Assembly: GCF_019145355.1 (NCBI RefSeq)
Contig: NZ_JAHSTY010000002.1
Coordinates: forward strand, 124,001 to 188,000
Source of the DNA: Pseudomonas azadiae
Lineage (GTDB): Bacteria > Pseudomonadota > Gammaproteobacteria > Pseudomonadales > Pseudomonadaceae
DNA: 64,000 bases
Direction of reading: 5' to 3'
Shown here: positions 1-9,524 of the stretch, piece by piece
Layout of the letters: the number at the start of each line of letters is the position of its first letter
How positions within the stretch are numbered: the first letter of the stretch is position 1
Notes under the pieces: generated by a model
What the model was told of the DNA's origin: nothing
The model's database searches: none
Seen by the model: the letters and a program-made list of their open reading frames with translations, nothing else
Translations under genes and position numbers: made by a program

Positions 1-1144
1 GGTGGATGCTGATCAAGATGCAGAACTCATCGCCGCCAAACCGCGCAACCACATCGGCGTGGCTGCGCACCGAGCCTTTGATATGCCCGGCCAAGACAGT
101 GAGCAACTGGTCGCCGGCGTCATGCCCAAGGCTGTCGTTGATGCGTTTGAAGTGGTCGATATCAAGGAAGATCACCGCCATCATGCCGTGGGAGGCGGTT
201 TTATCGGCGAGCTTCTCCGCGAAGATCTGGTTGAAGCCCCTGCGATTCAGCAGGCTGGTCAGGGCGTCGTAGTGGGCCACTTGCTGCAGTGAGGCGCGAG
301 CCTGGTCGAGTTCGCTGAGCAGGGCATTAACCCGGCGCAAATCACGTTCCTTGTGTTGCAGCTTCTTGTCGGCCAAGGCGGCGCTGATGCTGCTGCCGAT
401 CACCAGCAGGGTGATGACGGCCACCGACAGGCCCAGTTGGATGGGGTTATTGCCCGCCGGCAACGACAGGTCCGCGCCGGTGGGAACGATCAGTTGCATC
501 GCCGCCATGCCGGTAAAGTGCATGCTCAGTATGCCCGCGCCCAGCACCAGGCTGGCGGCGTATTTGAGCAGTTGATGGAACACGCCGGTACCGGTGCGCA
601 AGTAGCTCGACAGCAACAAGGCCGCGAGGCTTGAGCCCATGGCGATACCCACCGAAGCCATGAACAGCCCCGGCTCAAAATACACCTGGGCCTGGGAACG
701 CATGGCCGACATGCCCACGTAGTGCATCAAGGCGATGCCAAGCCCCATCCAGACCGACGCGAGCAAATACTGATGCAAGCGCAGGGTGGAATGACTGAGG
801 GTCTGCATGGCGAACAACGAAGCGATCAGGGCGATCAGCAAGGACACGAACGTCATCACCAATTCGTAGTGGATCGCAATGGGCGCCTGGAAGGCCAGCA
901 TGCTGATGAAGTGGGTTGACCAGATTCCGCCCGCCAGGCAACCGGCGCCGAGCCAGCGCCAGTGGCGCCGCGCGGTGGGGTCCTCGACATGGCCGACGCG
1001 TTCAGCCATGTCCAGCGTACCGAAACCCGCCGCGCAGGCGACCAGATAGGCCAGTAGCACCAGGAACGGGTTATGACTGCAATTGAGCAATAAATGCCCG
1101 TGTTCTGGAAGCTCAGTAAAAAAATGCAGACCCAGCCATTCCAT
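1..1144 (-). CDS. MHYT-sensor diguanylate cyclase, C-terminus cut by window edge
   Basis: Reading leftwards from 1144 the protein opens with an integral-membrane MHYT sensor region: about seven hydrophobic helices carrying the diagnostic repeats HFISM, MHYVG and MHFTG. A short coiled linker follows, then a GGDEF domain (LTSLLNRRGF, FLDIDHFKRIND) whose active-site FGGDEF lies about 30 bases from the edge. MHYT domains are thought to sense small ligands such as O2, CO or NO through metal; GGDEF makes c-di-GMP. The canonical inhibitory RxxD before GGDEF is not present: the local order is VRSHADVVARFGGDEF. An in-frame ATG at 1159 is an alternative start. Whether an EAL domain follows cannot be seen. 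Confidence 0.88.
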   Translation of the reverse strand, partial: MEWLGLHFFTELPEHGHLLLNCSHNPFLVLLAYLVACAAGFGTLDMAERVGHVEDPTARRHWRWLGAGCLAGGIWSTHFISMLAFQAPIAIHYELVMTFVSLLIALIASLFAMQTLSHSTLRLHQYLLASVWMGLGIALMHYVGMSAMRSQAQVYFEPGLFMASVGIAMGSSLAALLLSSYLRTGTGVFHQLLKYAASLVLGAGILSMHFTGMAAMQLIVPTGADLSLPAGNNPIQLGLSVAVITLLVIGSSISAALADKKLQHKERDLRRVNALLSELDQARASLQQVAHYDALTSLLNRRGFNQIFAEKLADKTASHGMMAVIFLDIDHFKRINDSLGHDAGDQLLTVLAGHIKGSVRSHADVVARFGGDEFCILISIH

Positions 1145-1282
1145 AGCATGCCCTGTCATAGCGTCACGTCACTGCCAGAGGCGATGACCTATGCGGTCGA
1201 GTATAGAAGCCTGGCGGAATTTTCCATCGCTAATGGCACTTTGCTTTGAATTATTTTGGCATCTACCGCATAGCGCCGGGTG

Positions 1283-1657
1283 CTAAGCGCTGATGGGCAG
1301 CTCCAGTTCGAAAGGGGCTTCCAGGGGCGCCAGGCCAAAGGCGGCGCGAGCAGCGTCACAATCGACATTCTGCACGCCCTGGCTCCAGGACGAATCAAAC
1401 TCGCGGCAGACACTGGAGCGTTCTTCGTAAATCGTGCAACGGGTTGCTTGGCCCACTTCACCCTCGAGGCTGCAGCAGCGCGCGGGTTTCTGGTCGGTGC
1501 CGATCATGGCCACGCGGGTGTGGTTGATCTGCACCACCAGGTCGTCGGGCACCGTGCCCCCTGACGAGGCGCACTCACCCCAGAAGAAAGACACACGAAA
1601 GTATGAACAGCAGGCACCGCAATTCAGACACGGACTGGCTTCGGACATGGGCGTCAT
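1283..1657 (-). CDS. YkgJ-family cysteine-cluster protein
   Basis: A 124-residue protein with the family signature near its N-terminus (CLNCGACC), followed by further conserved cysteines (ARCCSL, TRCTIYEERSSVCREF). The YkgJ/UPF0153 family is predicted to bind zinc or an Fe-S cluster; its function is not established. No transmembrane segment or signal peptide is seen. A second in-frame ATG four codons downstream (1645) is equally possible, and neither has a clear Shine-Dalgarno. It stands alone between the cyclase and a divergent MFS gene. Confidence 0.8.
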   Translation of the reverse strand: MTPMSEASPCLNCGACCSYFRVSFFWGECASSGGTVPDDLVVQINHTRVAMIGTDQKPARCCSLEGEVGQATRCTIYEERSSVCREFDSSWSQGVQNVDCDAARAAFGLAPLEAPFELELPISA

Positions 1658-1899
1658 CGATTAGGAAGGTAAGTAGGGGGACTACGGGAAGGCTCGCCAT
1701 TCTATCCGGGCCATGGCCGTTGGGAAGGGGGGCATGTACTTATATTTTCGTAGGCAAAGTGCCGCAGCGCCGGGTCAAATCATGCCCTATCAGCTTTACG
1801 AATCATTACAGACAAGCGCCCTTCGCCTGACTATGTTGCAGGTACCGGGCGGGATGCATCGGGCATCGCAGCTCTCATAACAATAAAAGAGACGGACCC

Positions 1900-3246
1900 A
1901 TGCAGAACTCGACCCAAGCGGCGAATGCCTGGCGCATTCTGTTCCTGCTGTTCCTCGCCAACCTCTTCAACTTCTTCGACCGTACCATCCCGGCGATCAT
2001 CATCGAGCCGATCCGCATGGAGTGGCACCTGAGCGACTTCCAGCTCGGCATCATCGGCACCGCCTTCACCATCGTCTACGCCATTGCCGGCCTGCCGCTC
2101 GGGCGGTTGGCCGACACCGGTTCGCGCAGCAAACTGATGGGCTGGGGCCTGTTCGCCTGGAGCGGGCTGACGGCGGTCAATGGCCTGGTCGGCAGTTTCT
2201 GGACGTTCCTGCTGGTGCGCATGGGCATCGGCATTGGCGAAGCCAGCTACGCGCCGGCCGCCAACTCGCTGATTGGCGATCTGTTTCCCGCCCATCGCCG
2301 TGCGCGTGCCATGGGGATTTTCATGCTGGGCCTGCCGTTGGGCCTGTTGCTGGCGTTCTTTACCATCGGCTGGATGGTCAAGGCGTTCGACAGCTGGCGC
2401 GCGCCGTTTTTCATCGCCGCCGTGCCGGGGATGATCCTTGCGGTGTTCATGTTCTATATCAAGGAGCCCAAGCGCGGCGCGGCGGAAACCGTGCAAGTCT
2501 CCCAGGAACGCGTCGACCGCCCGATTCGCCGCGTGCTGGCGGTACCGACCTTTTTGTGGCTGGTGCTGGCCGGGCTGTGCTTCAACTTCGCGACGTATGC
2601 CTGCAACTCGTTCCTTGTGCCGATGTTGCAGCGTTACTTCCTGATGCCATTGCAGGACGCTGCGGTCGCCACTGGCGTGATCGTCGGCCTCACCGGCCTG
2701 GTGGGCCTGACACTGGGTGGCTGGATCGCCGACAAGATCCACCAGCGTGTCGCCAATGGCCGGCTGTTGTTTGCAGCGTTCAGCCTGATCATTTCCACCG
2801 TGACCACTGGCTGGGCGCTGCACGCCGGGCGCATTGAGATCGGGGTGTTTGTGGCGCTGTTCAGTGTGGGCTGGTTGTTTGCTTATAACTTCTATACCTG
2901 CGTGTACACGGCGATCCAGGATGTGGTCGAGCCGCGCTTGCGGGCGACCGCAATGGCGCTGTTCTTTGCCGGGTTGTACCTGCTGGGCGGTGGGATGGGG
3001 CCGATCGTCGTGGGAGGTCTTTCCGATCATTTTGCACACTCGGCGATGTACGCGGCAGGGGCCGAGCAGATGACCGAGGCTTACAAGGCGGTGGGTCTGC
3101 ACGACGCCATGTACCTGATTCCGGTGGCGTTGTTCCTCACCATGCTGTTCTTGTTCCAGGCCTCGCGCAGTTTTGTGCGCGATGCCAAGCGGATGAAAGA
3201 CGGGTTGGTGGCGGTAGAGGTGCCGGTGCGGGCGGTCACCGCTTGA
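1900..3246 (+). CDS. MFS transporter, Spinster-like
   Basis: A 448-residue polytopic membrane protein with about twelve hydrophobic helices and major-facilitator signatures: LFNFFDRTIPAIIIEP in helix 1 and GRLADTGSRSKLMGWG as the motif-A loop. The helix-1 FNFFDR pattern and overall order resemble bacterial Spinster-type carriers, which move lipid-like or organic solutes; the substrate is not predictable here. The ATG follows an AGAGACGG ribosome site at a good distance. It appears monocistronic, with palindromic repeats immediately downstream. Confidence 0.85.
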   Translation: MQNSTQAANAWRILFLLFLANLFNFFDRTIPAIIIEPIRMEWHLSDFQLGIIGTAFTIVYAIAGLPLGRLADTGSRSKLMGWGLFAWSGLTAVNGLVGSFWTFLLVRMGIGIGEASYAPAANSLIGDLFPAHRRARAMGIFMLGLPLGLLLAFFTIGWMVKAFDSWRAPFFIAAVPGMILAVFMFYIKEPKRGAAETVQVSQERVDRPIRRVLAVPTFLWLVLAGLCFNFATYACNSFLVPMLQRYFLMPLQDAAVATGVIVGLTGLVGLTLGGWIADKIHQRVANGRLLFAAFSLIISTVTTGWALHAGRIEIGVFVALFSVGWLFAYNFYTCVYTAIQDVVEPRLRATAMALFFAGLYLLGGGMGPIVVGGLSDHFAHSAMYAAGAEQMTEAYKAVGLHDAMYLIPVALFLTMLFLFQASRSFVRDAKRMKDGLVAVEVPVRAVTA

Positions 3247-3263
3247 GACCGGGTAGACCCCTT

Positions 3264-3335
3264 CGCGAGCAAGCCCGCACACATTTAAATGCATTCCCCC
3301 TGTGGGAACCGGGCTTGCTCGCGACCTACACATCT
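3264..3335. repeat. REP/REPIN-type inverted pair
   Basis: Two arms (CGCGAGCAAGCCCG around 3264 and CGGGCTTGCTCGCG near 3321-3334) face each other across about 45 bases. The arm sequence recurs in inverted pairs at many gene ends in this window, as in REP/REPIN families of fluorescent pseudomonads. Confidence 0.75.
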
Positions 3336-3336
3336 T

Positions 3337-3470
3337 TGTAGTGAGCGGGCTTGTCCCGCGCTGGGTGGCGAAGCCGCCCCAATAAAGACACCGCGCAGTT
3401 TCAGGCAAACCCAATTCGCCTGGTTTGGGGCCGCTTCGCCGCCCAGCGCGGGACAAGCCCGCTCACTACA
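3337..3470. repeat. Long palindromic element, about 45-bp arms
   Basis: An imperfect palindrome opens with TGTAGTGAGCGGGCTTG and closes with its complement ending in CTCACTACA, with a 50-base core between the arms. Three relatives occur at 21145-21279, 27420-27552 and 55236-55367. The core here begins CCCCAATAAAGACACC; in the copies at 27420 and 55236 it runs in the opposite orientation. The 342-base gap 3247-3588 is otherwise gene-free. Confidence 0.8.
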
Positions 3471-3533
3471 GGGAGATTTTTCAGCCTTTAAAAATTGTGT
3501 AGATAGCTATGCCGCGATGAGGCCCGTGAAGCC

Positions 3534-3563
3534 TATAAAAAAGGCCCGCATCGCGCGGGCCTT
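3534..3563 (-). terminator. Rho-independent terminator of rapA
   Basis: A 9-bp perfect stem (AAGGCCCGC / GCGGGCCTT) with a 5-base loop lies 25 bases beyond the rapA stop. On the minus strand it is followed by an uninterrupted T tract. Confidence 0.85.
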
Positions 3564-3588
3564 CTTGTTCAGCAGGGCAGGGCGGCGA

Positions 3589-6435
3589 TCAACCCGCCAC
3601 TAACACCCGGATCGCTTCCAGTCGCAGGGCGGCCTTATCCAGCATGGCCAACCCTTGCTCGCGCTGGTTGCGCAGGGCGACCAGCTCGCTGTCGCGCACG
3701 GTCGGGTTGACCGCTTGCAACGCGGTCAGGCGCGCCAGTTCTTCGTCGGTATCCGCAGCCAGGCGACGCTTGGCCTCGGCCACGCGCTCGGCGTGGCGCG
3801 GGGTGATCTTTTCTTCGCCGGCGTTGATCCGTGGCGTCAGCTGGTCACGCTGAGCCTGGATGAACTTGTTGGCGCTGGCCCGTGGCACGCTTTCCAGCTG
3901 GTCGTTCAAGGTTTCGAACGACACGCGGCCCGACAGGTCGTTGCCGTTGGTATCCAGCAGGCAGCGCAGCGCGGCCGGCGGCAGGTAGCGGCCCAGTTGC
4001 AGCGAACGCGGTGCAACCACTTCGCTGACGTAGAGCAGTTCCAGCAACACGGTGCCCGGCTTGAGCGCCTTGTTCTTGATCAACGCCACGGCGGTGTTGC
4101 CCATCGAGCCGGACAGCACCAGGTCCATGCCACCCTGCACCATCGGGTGCTCCCAGGTGATGAACTGCATGTCTTCGCGCGACAGCGCCTGGTTTCGGTC
4201 GTAGGTGATGGTCACGCCTTCGTCGTCGCCCAGGGGGAAGCTGGCGTCGAGCATTTTCTCGCTGGGCTTGAGGATCAGTGCGTTTTCCGAATGGTCTTCG
4301 CTGTCGATGCCGAACGCGTCGAACAGGGTTTCCATGTAGATCGGCAAGGCGAACTGGTCGTCCTGCTCAAGAATATCCTCGACCAACGCATCGCCTTCGC
4401 CCGCGCCGCCGGAATTGAGTTCCAGCAGGCGGTCGCGACCGGTGTGCAGCTCCTGCTCCAGACGCTCGCGCTCGGCACGGGCCTCGTCGATCAGGGCTTG
4501 CCATTCGCCGTCGTCGGCGTTTTCCAGCAGCGGCAGCAGGCGTGGGCCGAACTGGTGCTGCAAGGCGTTGCCGGTCGGGCAGGTATTGAGGAAGGCGTTC
4601 AGCGCTTCGTGGTACCACTGGAACAGACGCTCTTGCGGGCTGGTTTCCAGATACGGCACGTGCAGTTCGATCACATGCTTCTGGCCGATCCGGTCCAGGC
4701 GGCCGATGCGCTGTTCCAGCAGATCGGGGTGGGACGGCAGGTCGAACAGCACCAGGTGGTGGGAGAACTGGAAGTTGCGACCCTCGCTGCCGATTTCCGA
4801 GCAGATCAGCACCTGGGCGCCGAATTCTTCATCAGCGAAGTAGGCGGCGGCGCGGTCACGCTCAAGGATGTTCATGCCCTCGTGGAACACCGTGGCCGGA
4901 ATGCCGGAGCGCACGCGCAGGGCGTCTTCCAGGTCCATGGCGGTTTCGGCATGGGCGCAGATCACCAGGACTTTGGTGCGCTTGAGCATCTTCAACTGGT
5001 CGATCAGCCATTCGACCCGTGGGTCGAAGCGCCACCAGCGGTTCTCTTCTTCGATATCCGGCTGTGACTGGAAGCTGACTTCCGGGTACAGCTCAGCGTG
5101 CTCGCCCAGCGGCAATTCCAGGTATTCGTCCGGGTTCGGCAGCGGGTAGGCGTGCAGCTTGCGCTCGGGGAAGCCTTGCACGGCGGCGCGGGTATTGCGG
5201 AACAGCACGCGGCCGGTGCCGTGGCGGTCGAGCAACTCGCGCACCAGGCGTGCGCTGGCTTCGGTGTCGCCATCGTTGACGGCGGTGAGCAGCGCTTCAC
5301 CTTCATTGCCGAGGAAACCCTGGATGGTCTTGTGCGCGGCGGGCGACAAGCGGCCCTTGTCCAACAGCTCCTGCACGGCTTCGGCCACCGGGCGATAGTT
5401 CTCGCTTTCGGCGCGGAAGGCCTTGAGGTCGTGGAAGCGGTTCGGGTCCAGCAGGCGCAGACGTGCGAAGTGGCTGTCCTGGCCCAGTTGTTCCGGAGTG
5501 GCGGTGAGCAGCAGTACGCCCGGGATCACTTCGGCCAGTTGCTCGACCAGCGAATACTGCGCGCTGGCTTTGTCTTCATGCCACACCAGATGGTGGGCTT
5601 CGTCGACGACCAACAGGTCCCAACCGGCGGCAAACAGCGCGTCCTGAGCCTTCTCGTCGTCCACCAGCCATTCCAGCGCAACCAAGGCGAGCTGGGTGTC
5701 TTCGAACGGGTTGGTGGCATCGCTCTCGATAAAACGTTCTTCGTCGAACAGCGCAACCTGCAGGTTGAAACGGCGGCGCATTTCCACCAGCCACTGGTGC
5801 TGCAGGTTTTCCGGAACCAGGATCAGCACGCGGTTGGCGCGGCCCGACAGCAGTTGGCGATGGATCACCAGGCCGGCTTCGATGGTCTTGCCCAGGCCCA
5901 CTTCGTCGGCCAGCAGAACCCGTGGCGCGATACGGTCAGCGACTTCACGGGCGATGTGCAGTTGGTGCGCGATGGGTTGCGCACGTACGCCGCCCAGGCC
6001 CCACAATGCGGACTGCAGTTGGCGGCTGGTGTGTTCCAGGGTGTGGTAGCGCAGCGAGAACCAGGCCAGCGGGTCGATCTGCCCGGCGAACAGGCGGTCG
6101 CTGGCCAGGCGGAACTGGATGAAGTTGGAGAGTTGGGTTTCCGGCAGGGTGACCTGTTCGTTCTGCCCATTGAGGCCGTGGTAGACCAGCAGGCCGTCGA
6201 CGTCGTCGACTTCCTGTACGGTCATTTTCCAACCTTCGAAATGAGTGATGCTGTCGCCCGGCGAAAACCTCACGCGGGTGAGGGGCGCATTCCGTAGCGC
6301 ATACTGGCGAGTGTCGCCAGTGGCCGGATAGAGCACGGTCAACAAGCGGCCGTCCTGTGCCAGAACGGTGCCTAACCCCAGCTCCGCTTCGCTGTCACTA
6401 ATCCAGCGTTGCCCCGGTTGATACTGCTGCGCCAT
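3589..6435 (-). CDS. rapA: RNA polymerase-associated ATPase RapA
   Basis: A 948-residue SWI2/SNF2-type protein of the usual RapA length. Visible landmarks are Walker A ([14 protein letters not shown], about residue 175), the DEAH box (VVDEAHHL, about 278), the helicase C motif ([14 protein letters not shown]) and the arginine-finger motif ([11 protein letters not shown]). The N-terminus ([19 protein letters not shown]) fits the RapA Tudor-like domains. RapA binds core RNA polymerase and promotes its recycling after transcription. It is a single gene with its own terminator at 3534-3563; the ATG is preceded by GGGAG. Confidence 0.96.
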   Translation of the reverse strand: MAQQYQPGQRWISDSEAELGLGTVLAQDGRLLTVLYPATGDTRQYALRNAPLTRVRFSPGDSITHFEGWKMTVQEVDDVDGLLVYHGLNGQNEQVTLPETQLSNFIQFRLASDRLFAGQIDPLAWFSLRYHTLEHTSRQLQSALWGLGGVRAQPIAHQLHIAREVADRIAPRVLLADEVGLGKTIEAGLVIHRQLLSGRANRVLILVPENLQHQWLVEMRRRFNLQVALFDEERFIESDATNPFEDTQLALVALEWLVDDEKAQDALFAAGWDLLVVDEAHHLVWHEDKASAQYSLVEQLAEVIPGVLLLTATPEQLGQDSHFARLRLLDPNRFHDLKAFRAESENYRPVAEAVQELLDKGRLSPAAHKTIQGFLGNEGEALLTAVNDGDTEASARLVRELLDRHGTGRVLFRNTRAAVQGFPERKLHAYPLPNPDEYLELPLGEHAELYPEVSFQSQPDIEEENRWWRFDPRVEWLIDQLKMLKRTKVLVICAHAETAMDLEDALRVRSGIPATVFHEGMNILERDRAAAYFADEEFGAQVLICSEIGSEGRNFQFSHHLVLFDLPSHPDLLEQRIGRLDRIGQKHVIELHVPYLETSPQERLFQWYHEALNAFLNTCPTGNALQHQFGPRLLPLLENADDGEWQALIDEARAERERLEQELHTGRDRLLELNSGGAGEGDALVEDILEQDDQFALPIYMETLFDAFGIDSEDHSENALILKPSEKMLDASFPLGDDEGVTITYDRNQALSREDMQFITWEHPMVQGGMDLVLSGSMGNTAVALIKNKALKPGTVLLELLYVSEVVAPRSLQLGRYLPPAALRCLLDTNGNDLSGRVSFETLNDQLESVPRASANKFIQAQRDQLTPRINAGEEKITPRHAERVAEAKRRLAADTDEELARLTALQAVNPTVRDSELVALRNQREQGLAMLDKAALRLEAIRVLVAG

Positions 6436-6654
6436 GCTGCCTGACTCCCGCCGTGAAAAAGCCGACTATGTTAACGGAACAAGGCCCCACCCCCAAGGAC
6501 TCTGACAAAAACTACTGCCTCTGGGGAGCGTATCCATCGCCGGATCGACGGGTGGCGGGCACTTGCGAGTGTCGACTGGGTCACAGCTTGGCAAGCCTGC
6601 GCTCAAGTCGCCCTGGCATCCGCCGACAGCCTGTTGATCAGGAGAATAACCATT

Positions 6655-6996
6655 ATGCTGCCACCCATGCTGCCCGTCAGCGTTGTGCCGGTCACGTCAC
6701 AGCTCGATCCGGTGCGCCAAAAGCCGGATATCCCGCCGGTGGTGCCCGTTCAGCCGGGCTCCAACGAAAGCACCATCGACCTGAAAAAAGGTGATGCCGA
6801 GACATCGACTTTTTTACTGCGCGAAGAACAGCGGCGCCAGCAGGAACAGCACAGACGCCAGCGTGAAGCCGACGAAGACCCGGAGGCGCATCTGGCCATT
6901 CCGGGGGATGTGCTCAATGCCGACAACACCGTTCCGGTTATCCCCTTGATCGAAGATGCGCCGCGTCAGGGTTTGTGGGTAGACGTCGAAGTTTAG
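6655..6996 (+). CDS. Conserved hypothetical, proline-rich and charged, 113 aa
   Basis: The ATG at 6655 is chosen because AGGAG lies 10 bases upstream; an upstream TTG at 6634 would bury that site. The protein has a proline-rich N-terminal half (LPPMLPVSVVPV) and a strongly charged Gln/Arg/Glu helix in the middle (REEQRRQQEQHRRQREAD). It has no signal peptide or membrane helix. It lies divergently from rapA, and no function is recognisable. Confidence 0.7.
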   Translation: MLPPMLPVSVVPVTSQLDPVRQKPDIPPVVPVQPGSNESTIDLKKGDAETSTFLLREEQRRQQEQHRRQREADEDPEAHLAIPGDVLNADNTVPVIPLIEDAPRQGLWVDVEV

Positions 6997-7098
6997 TCGC
7001 ACACAACGCCCTCACCTGCCTTTTGTCGCTCGCTGATTTGCCGTTGAACGGAGCAGGCCGCATTATTGGGCTATCTCCTCCACGACGTAAGCCAAGCC

Positions 7099-7260
7099 AT
7101 GAGTGAAGACGACAAGCTGATCGACCTGAATGCCGAGCGCGCCAAGCGCGTGCATGAGCTCAATGACAAGCGCCTGAATGAAGTACGCCAGGCGTTTGAG
7201 CAGGCGATGCCGCTGGGCAAAGTGAAGAAGAAATCGAAGAGCAAGCCAAAAAAGCGTTGA
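7099..7260 (+). CDS. Small basic-tailed hypothetical, 53 aa
   Basis: From ATG 7099 this reads MSEDDKLIDLNAERAKR and so on, an amphipathic charged helix ending in a lysine-rich tail (KVKKKSKSKPKKR). It is followed directly by a 9-bp stem-loop, which supports a real transcript. The upstream in-frame start at 7066 has no better ribosome site. Function unknown; the basic tail could contact nucleic acid, but that is inference. Confidence 0.6.
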   Translation: MSEDDKLIDLNAERAKRVHELNDKRLNEVRQAFEQAMPLGKVKKKSKSKPKKR

Positions 7261-7264
7261 AACA

Positions 7265-7286
7265 ACCTGCATCCCTTGATGCAGGT
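7265..7286 (+). terminator. Stem-loop after the 53-aa gene
   Basis: A perfect 9-bp stem (ACCTGCATC / GATGCAGGT) with a CCTT loop, 4 bases past the stop. It is followed by a pyrimidine-rich but not pure T stretch. Confidence 0.55.
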
Positions 7287-7324
7287 CAGTTATTTCCCTT
7301 CTTTTCGCCCCGTCGTGGGCGACA

Positions 7325-7373
7325 TTGACCCCGGTCAATTTTCCAATCCGCCTTCTCCATTAACTTAGCCCTA
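7325..7373 (+). promoter_or_regulatory. Anr (FNR-type) box and promoter of ccoM
   Basis: TTGACCCCGGTCAA at 7325-7338 matches the Anr consensus TTGAY-N4-RTCAA at every defined position. Its centre (7331.5) is 41.5 bases before a start expected near 7373, and a -10-like TAACTT sits at 7361-7366. That is the standard geometry of an Anr-activated class II promoter. Confidence 0.8.
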
Positions 7374-7403
7374 TCGCAACAGGGCAAGTGCAGGAGGCCG
7401 GTC

Positions 7404-7520
7404 ATGTTCATCGATAATGTGGTGTTTGCCGGGGTGCTGACTGTAAGCCTCATGGTGTTGTTTTTTGTTGGGTTTGGAATTTTTATCTGGAAAGACGCGA
7501 ACAAGCGTAAAAAACCTTAG
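7404..7520 (+). CDS. ccoM: Cytochrome cbb3 oxidase small subunit CcoM
   Basis: A 38-residue single-helix membrane protein: MFIDNVVFAGVLTV, then a hydrophobic helix, then WKDANKRKKP. Length, N-terminus and the IWKD-basic end match the small CcoM subunit described for Pseudomonas cbb3 oxidases, which stabilises the CcoNOP complex in the inner membrane. GGAGG lies 8 bases before the ATG. The gene is alone rather than in the ccoNOQP operon; its perfect Anr box fits induction at low oxygen together with cbb3-2. The assignment rests on recognition of the small sequence. Confidence 0.72.
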   Translation: MFIDNVVFAGVLTVSLMVLFFVGFGIFIWKDANKRKKP

Positions 7521-7555
7521 GTTTTTCCAGGTTATACGGGCACGCAAGGCATTTT

Positions 7556-7582
7556 GGGCGACTTCGGTCGCCCTTTTTTTTT
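7556..7582 (+). terminator. Rho-independent terminator of ccoM
   Basis: GGGCGAC-TTCG-GTCGCCC is followed by nine Ts, 36 bases after the ccoM stop. Confidence 0.92.
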
Positions 7583-7612
7583 GGCGAGATTTAATTAACG
7601 CCTCAGAACTTT

Positions 7613-7701
7613 TGTGGGAGCGGGCTTGCTCGCGAATGCGGTGGGTCAGTCGCACATGTATTGACTGACACTCTGCATTCGCGAGCAAGCCCGCTCCCAC
7701 A
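7613..7701. repeat. REPIN (inverted REP pair)
   Basis: TGTGGGAGCGGGCTTGCTCG at the left and its complement at the right, 89 bases overall, between the ccoM and pitA terminators. Confidence 0.85.
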
Positions 7702-7743
7702 TTTTGATTTATGTCGGGTTTGAGACCTGCTGAGTCCATGCAA

Positions 7744-7780
7744 TAAAAAAGGCGCGACCCTTGCGGATCGCACCTTTTTT
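7744..7780 (-). terminator. Rho-independent terminator of pitA
   Basis: A stem (AAAAAAGGCGCGACCC / GGATCGCACCTTTTTT, with G-U pairs) lies 16 bases beyond the pitA stop. On the minus strand it ends in a T tract. Confidence 0.8.
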
Positions 7781-7795
7781 GTGGCGGGCGGCTTA

Positions 7796-9271
7796 TCAGC
7801 TGCCGAGTGCCATGGATGCCAACCAGAACAACCCGGCCGACAGGGCCACGGTGGCGGGCAGGGTCAGCACCCAGGCCATCAGGATGGTCTTCACGGTACC
7901 GCCTTGCAGGCCACTTTTGTTCGCGACCATGGTGCCGGCCACGCCCGAAGACAGCACGTGGGTAGTGGATACCGGCAGCGCGAAGATATTGGCAAAGCCA
8001 ATCATGGTCGCGGTGGTGATCTGCGCCGACATGCCCTGGGCATAGGTCATGCCCTGCTTGCCGATTTTCTCACCGATCGTCAGTACCACGCGCTTCCAGC
8101 CCACCATGGTGCCCAGGCCCAACGCCAGTGCGACGGCCAGGATCACCCAGAACGGTGCGTATTCGGTGGTGGCAGTCAGGTCTTTGCGCAGTTTGTCGAG
8201 GTCGGACTTGTCACGCGCCGGCAAGCCTGGCAGTTTGCCGACTTTCTTCGCGGTGTCATCGAGGCAGAGCAAGTAGCGACGCACTTCGATACGATGATCG
8301 GCCGTCAGCGAATGGTAGTCGGAGACGCCTTTCAGGGTGCCCAGCAGCGCGTTGATGGTCGGTTCGGTCTGTTGCGGGTTGCAACGGAACTTGCCCGGCA
8401 GATCGTCCTGTACGCTTTTTCCCAGCGACAGGAACTCGCCGAGGGTCTCGTGGTTGCGCTGGTAGAACTGGTTCAAGTGCAAGGTGGCGTCGCGGGTACG
8501 TTCGATCTGGTAGGTGGTACTGCCCAGGTCCAGCACAAACTGCGCCGGCACGATACCGATCAGCACCAGCATGATCAGGCCGATGCCTTTCTGACCATCG
8601 TTGGAGCCGTGCACGAAACTCACGGCCATGGCGGAAATCACCAGCACCAGGCGGTTCCAGAACGGCGGGTGTTTCTTGTCGTCGAGCTTGCGGCGCTGGT
8701 CCGGGGTCTTGTGCATCTTGGACAGCGGGCGCCACCACTTCAAGCCGATCAGCACCAGGGCTGCGACCAGGAAGCCAGCCATTGGCGAGAACACCAGGGA
8801 AGCACCGATATCCACCGCTTTCTGCCAGTTAACGCCGTCAGCCAGGGGGATGTCGTTGATCAAGGCATTGGCCAGGCCGACACCGAGGATCGAGCCGATC
8901 AGGGTGTGGGAGCTGGAGGCGGGGATACCAAAGTACCAGGTGCCCAGGTTCCACGTGATCGCCGCCGCCAATAAGGAGAACACCATTGCCAGGCCATGGC
9001 CGGTGTTCACATTGATCAGCAACTCCACCGGCAGCAAGTGCACGATGGCGTAGGCGACACCGACACCACCGAGCAACACGCCAAGGAAGTTGAACACCCC
9101 CGAGAAGAACACGGCCAGGTGCGGCGGCATGGCTTTGGTATAGATGACTGTGGCCACCGCGTTAGCGGTGTCATGAAAGCCATTGATGAACTCGAAGGCG
9201 AGGACAAAGGCCAGGGCGAGCAATAGGCTCACTAGAACCCACGCATCCAGTCCGCTGAATAAATCGATCAT
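7796..9271 (-). CDS. pitA: Low-affinity inorganic phosphate transporter, PitA/Pho4 family
   Basis: A 491-residue membrane protein with the two Pit half-signatures, GFHDTANAVATVIYT near residue 30 and FVHGSNDGQKGIG in the second half. A long central cytoplasmic segment separates the membrane halves, as in PitA of E. coli. It moves metal-phosphate complexes in symport with protons. The gene is monocistronic. A Pho-box-like sequence upstream (9456-9473) points the other way and is not taken as its regulator. Confidence 0.92.
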   Translation of the reverse strand: MIDLFSGLDAWVLVSLLLALAFVLAFEFINGFHDTANAVATVIYTKAMPPHLAVFFSGVFNFLGVLLGGVGVAYAIVHLLPVELLINVNTGHGLAMVFSLLAAAITWNLGTWYFGIPASSSHTLIGSILGVGLANALINDIPLADGVNWQKAVDIGASLVFSPMAGFLVAALVLIGLKWWRPLSKMHKTPDQRRKLDDKKHPPFWNRLVLVISAMAVSFVHGSNDGQKGIGLIMLVLIGIVPAQFVLDLGSTTYQIERTRDATLHLNQFYQRNHETLGEFLSLGKSVQDDLPGKFRCNPQQTEPTINALLGTLKGVSDYHSLTADHRIEVRRYLLCLDDTAKKVGKLPGLPARDKSDLDKLRKDLTATTEYAPFWVILAVALALGLGTMVGWKRVVLTIGEKIGKQGMTYAQGMSAQITTATMIGFANIFALPVSTTHVLSSGVAGTMVANKSGLQGGTVKTILMAWVLTLPATVALSAGLFWLASMALGS

Positions 9272-9524
9272 GAAGGTTTTCTGACCCGGTCGTAAGGGGG
9301 CGCGATTATGCCAGAAAACCTCGGTAATCGATGCACTAGCTGCTCATCGGTCACATTCTTCCCCGGAAAAAAAACCTGGATCGGGGTGGATCCCCGTGTT
9401 TCCGGGGCCTTGGCAAGTCTTTGATTTATAAAGCGCAGGCAGATTGCGAGGGGTATTGTCACAAAAGCGTCACGCCTGAAACATTTGTATGAAATTTTAC
9501 CGCAGGTGGTGCGATGCAAGGGAG

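Noticed and set aside
1831..3456. 541-codon open frame antisense to the MFS gene and its repeat
   Set aside because: Runs through a palindromic repeat and a certain gene; low-complexity composition.
3655..5067. Long open frame antisense to rapA (and another at 5098-6297)
   Set aside because: Composition is a shadow of GC-rich rapA codons. It has no ribosome site or domain and lies wholly inside a certain gene.
9456..9473. Pho-box-like TTGTCAC-AAAA-GCGTCAC upstream of pitA
   Set aside because: The direct repeats point away from pitA and no gene follows on the plus strand. Only 5 of 7 positions match per half-site.
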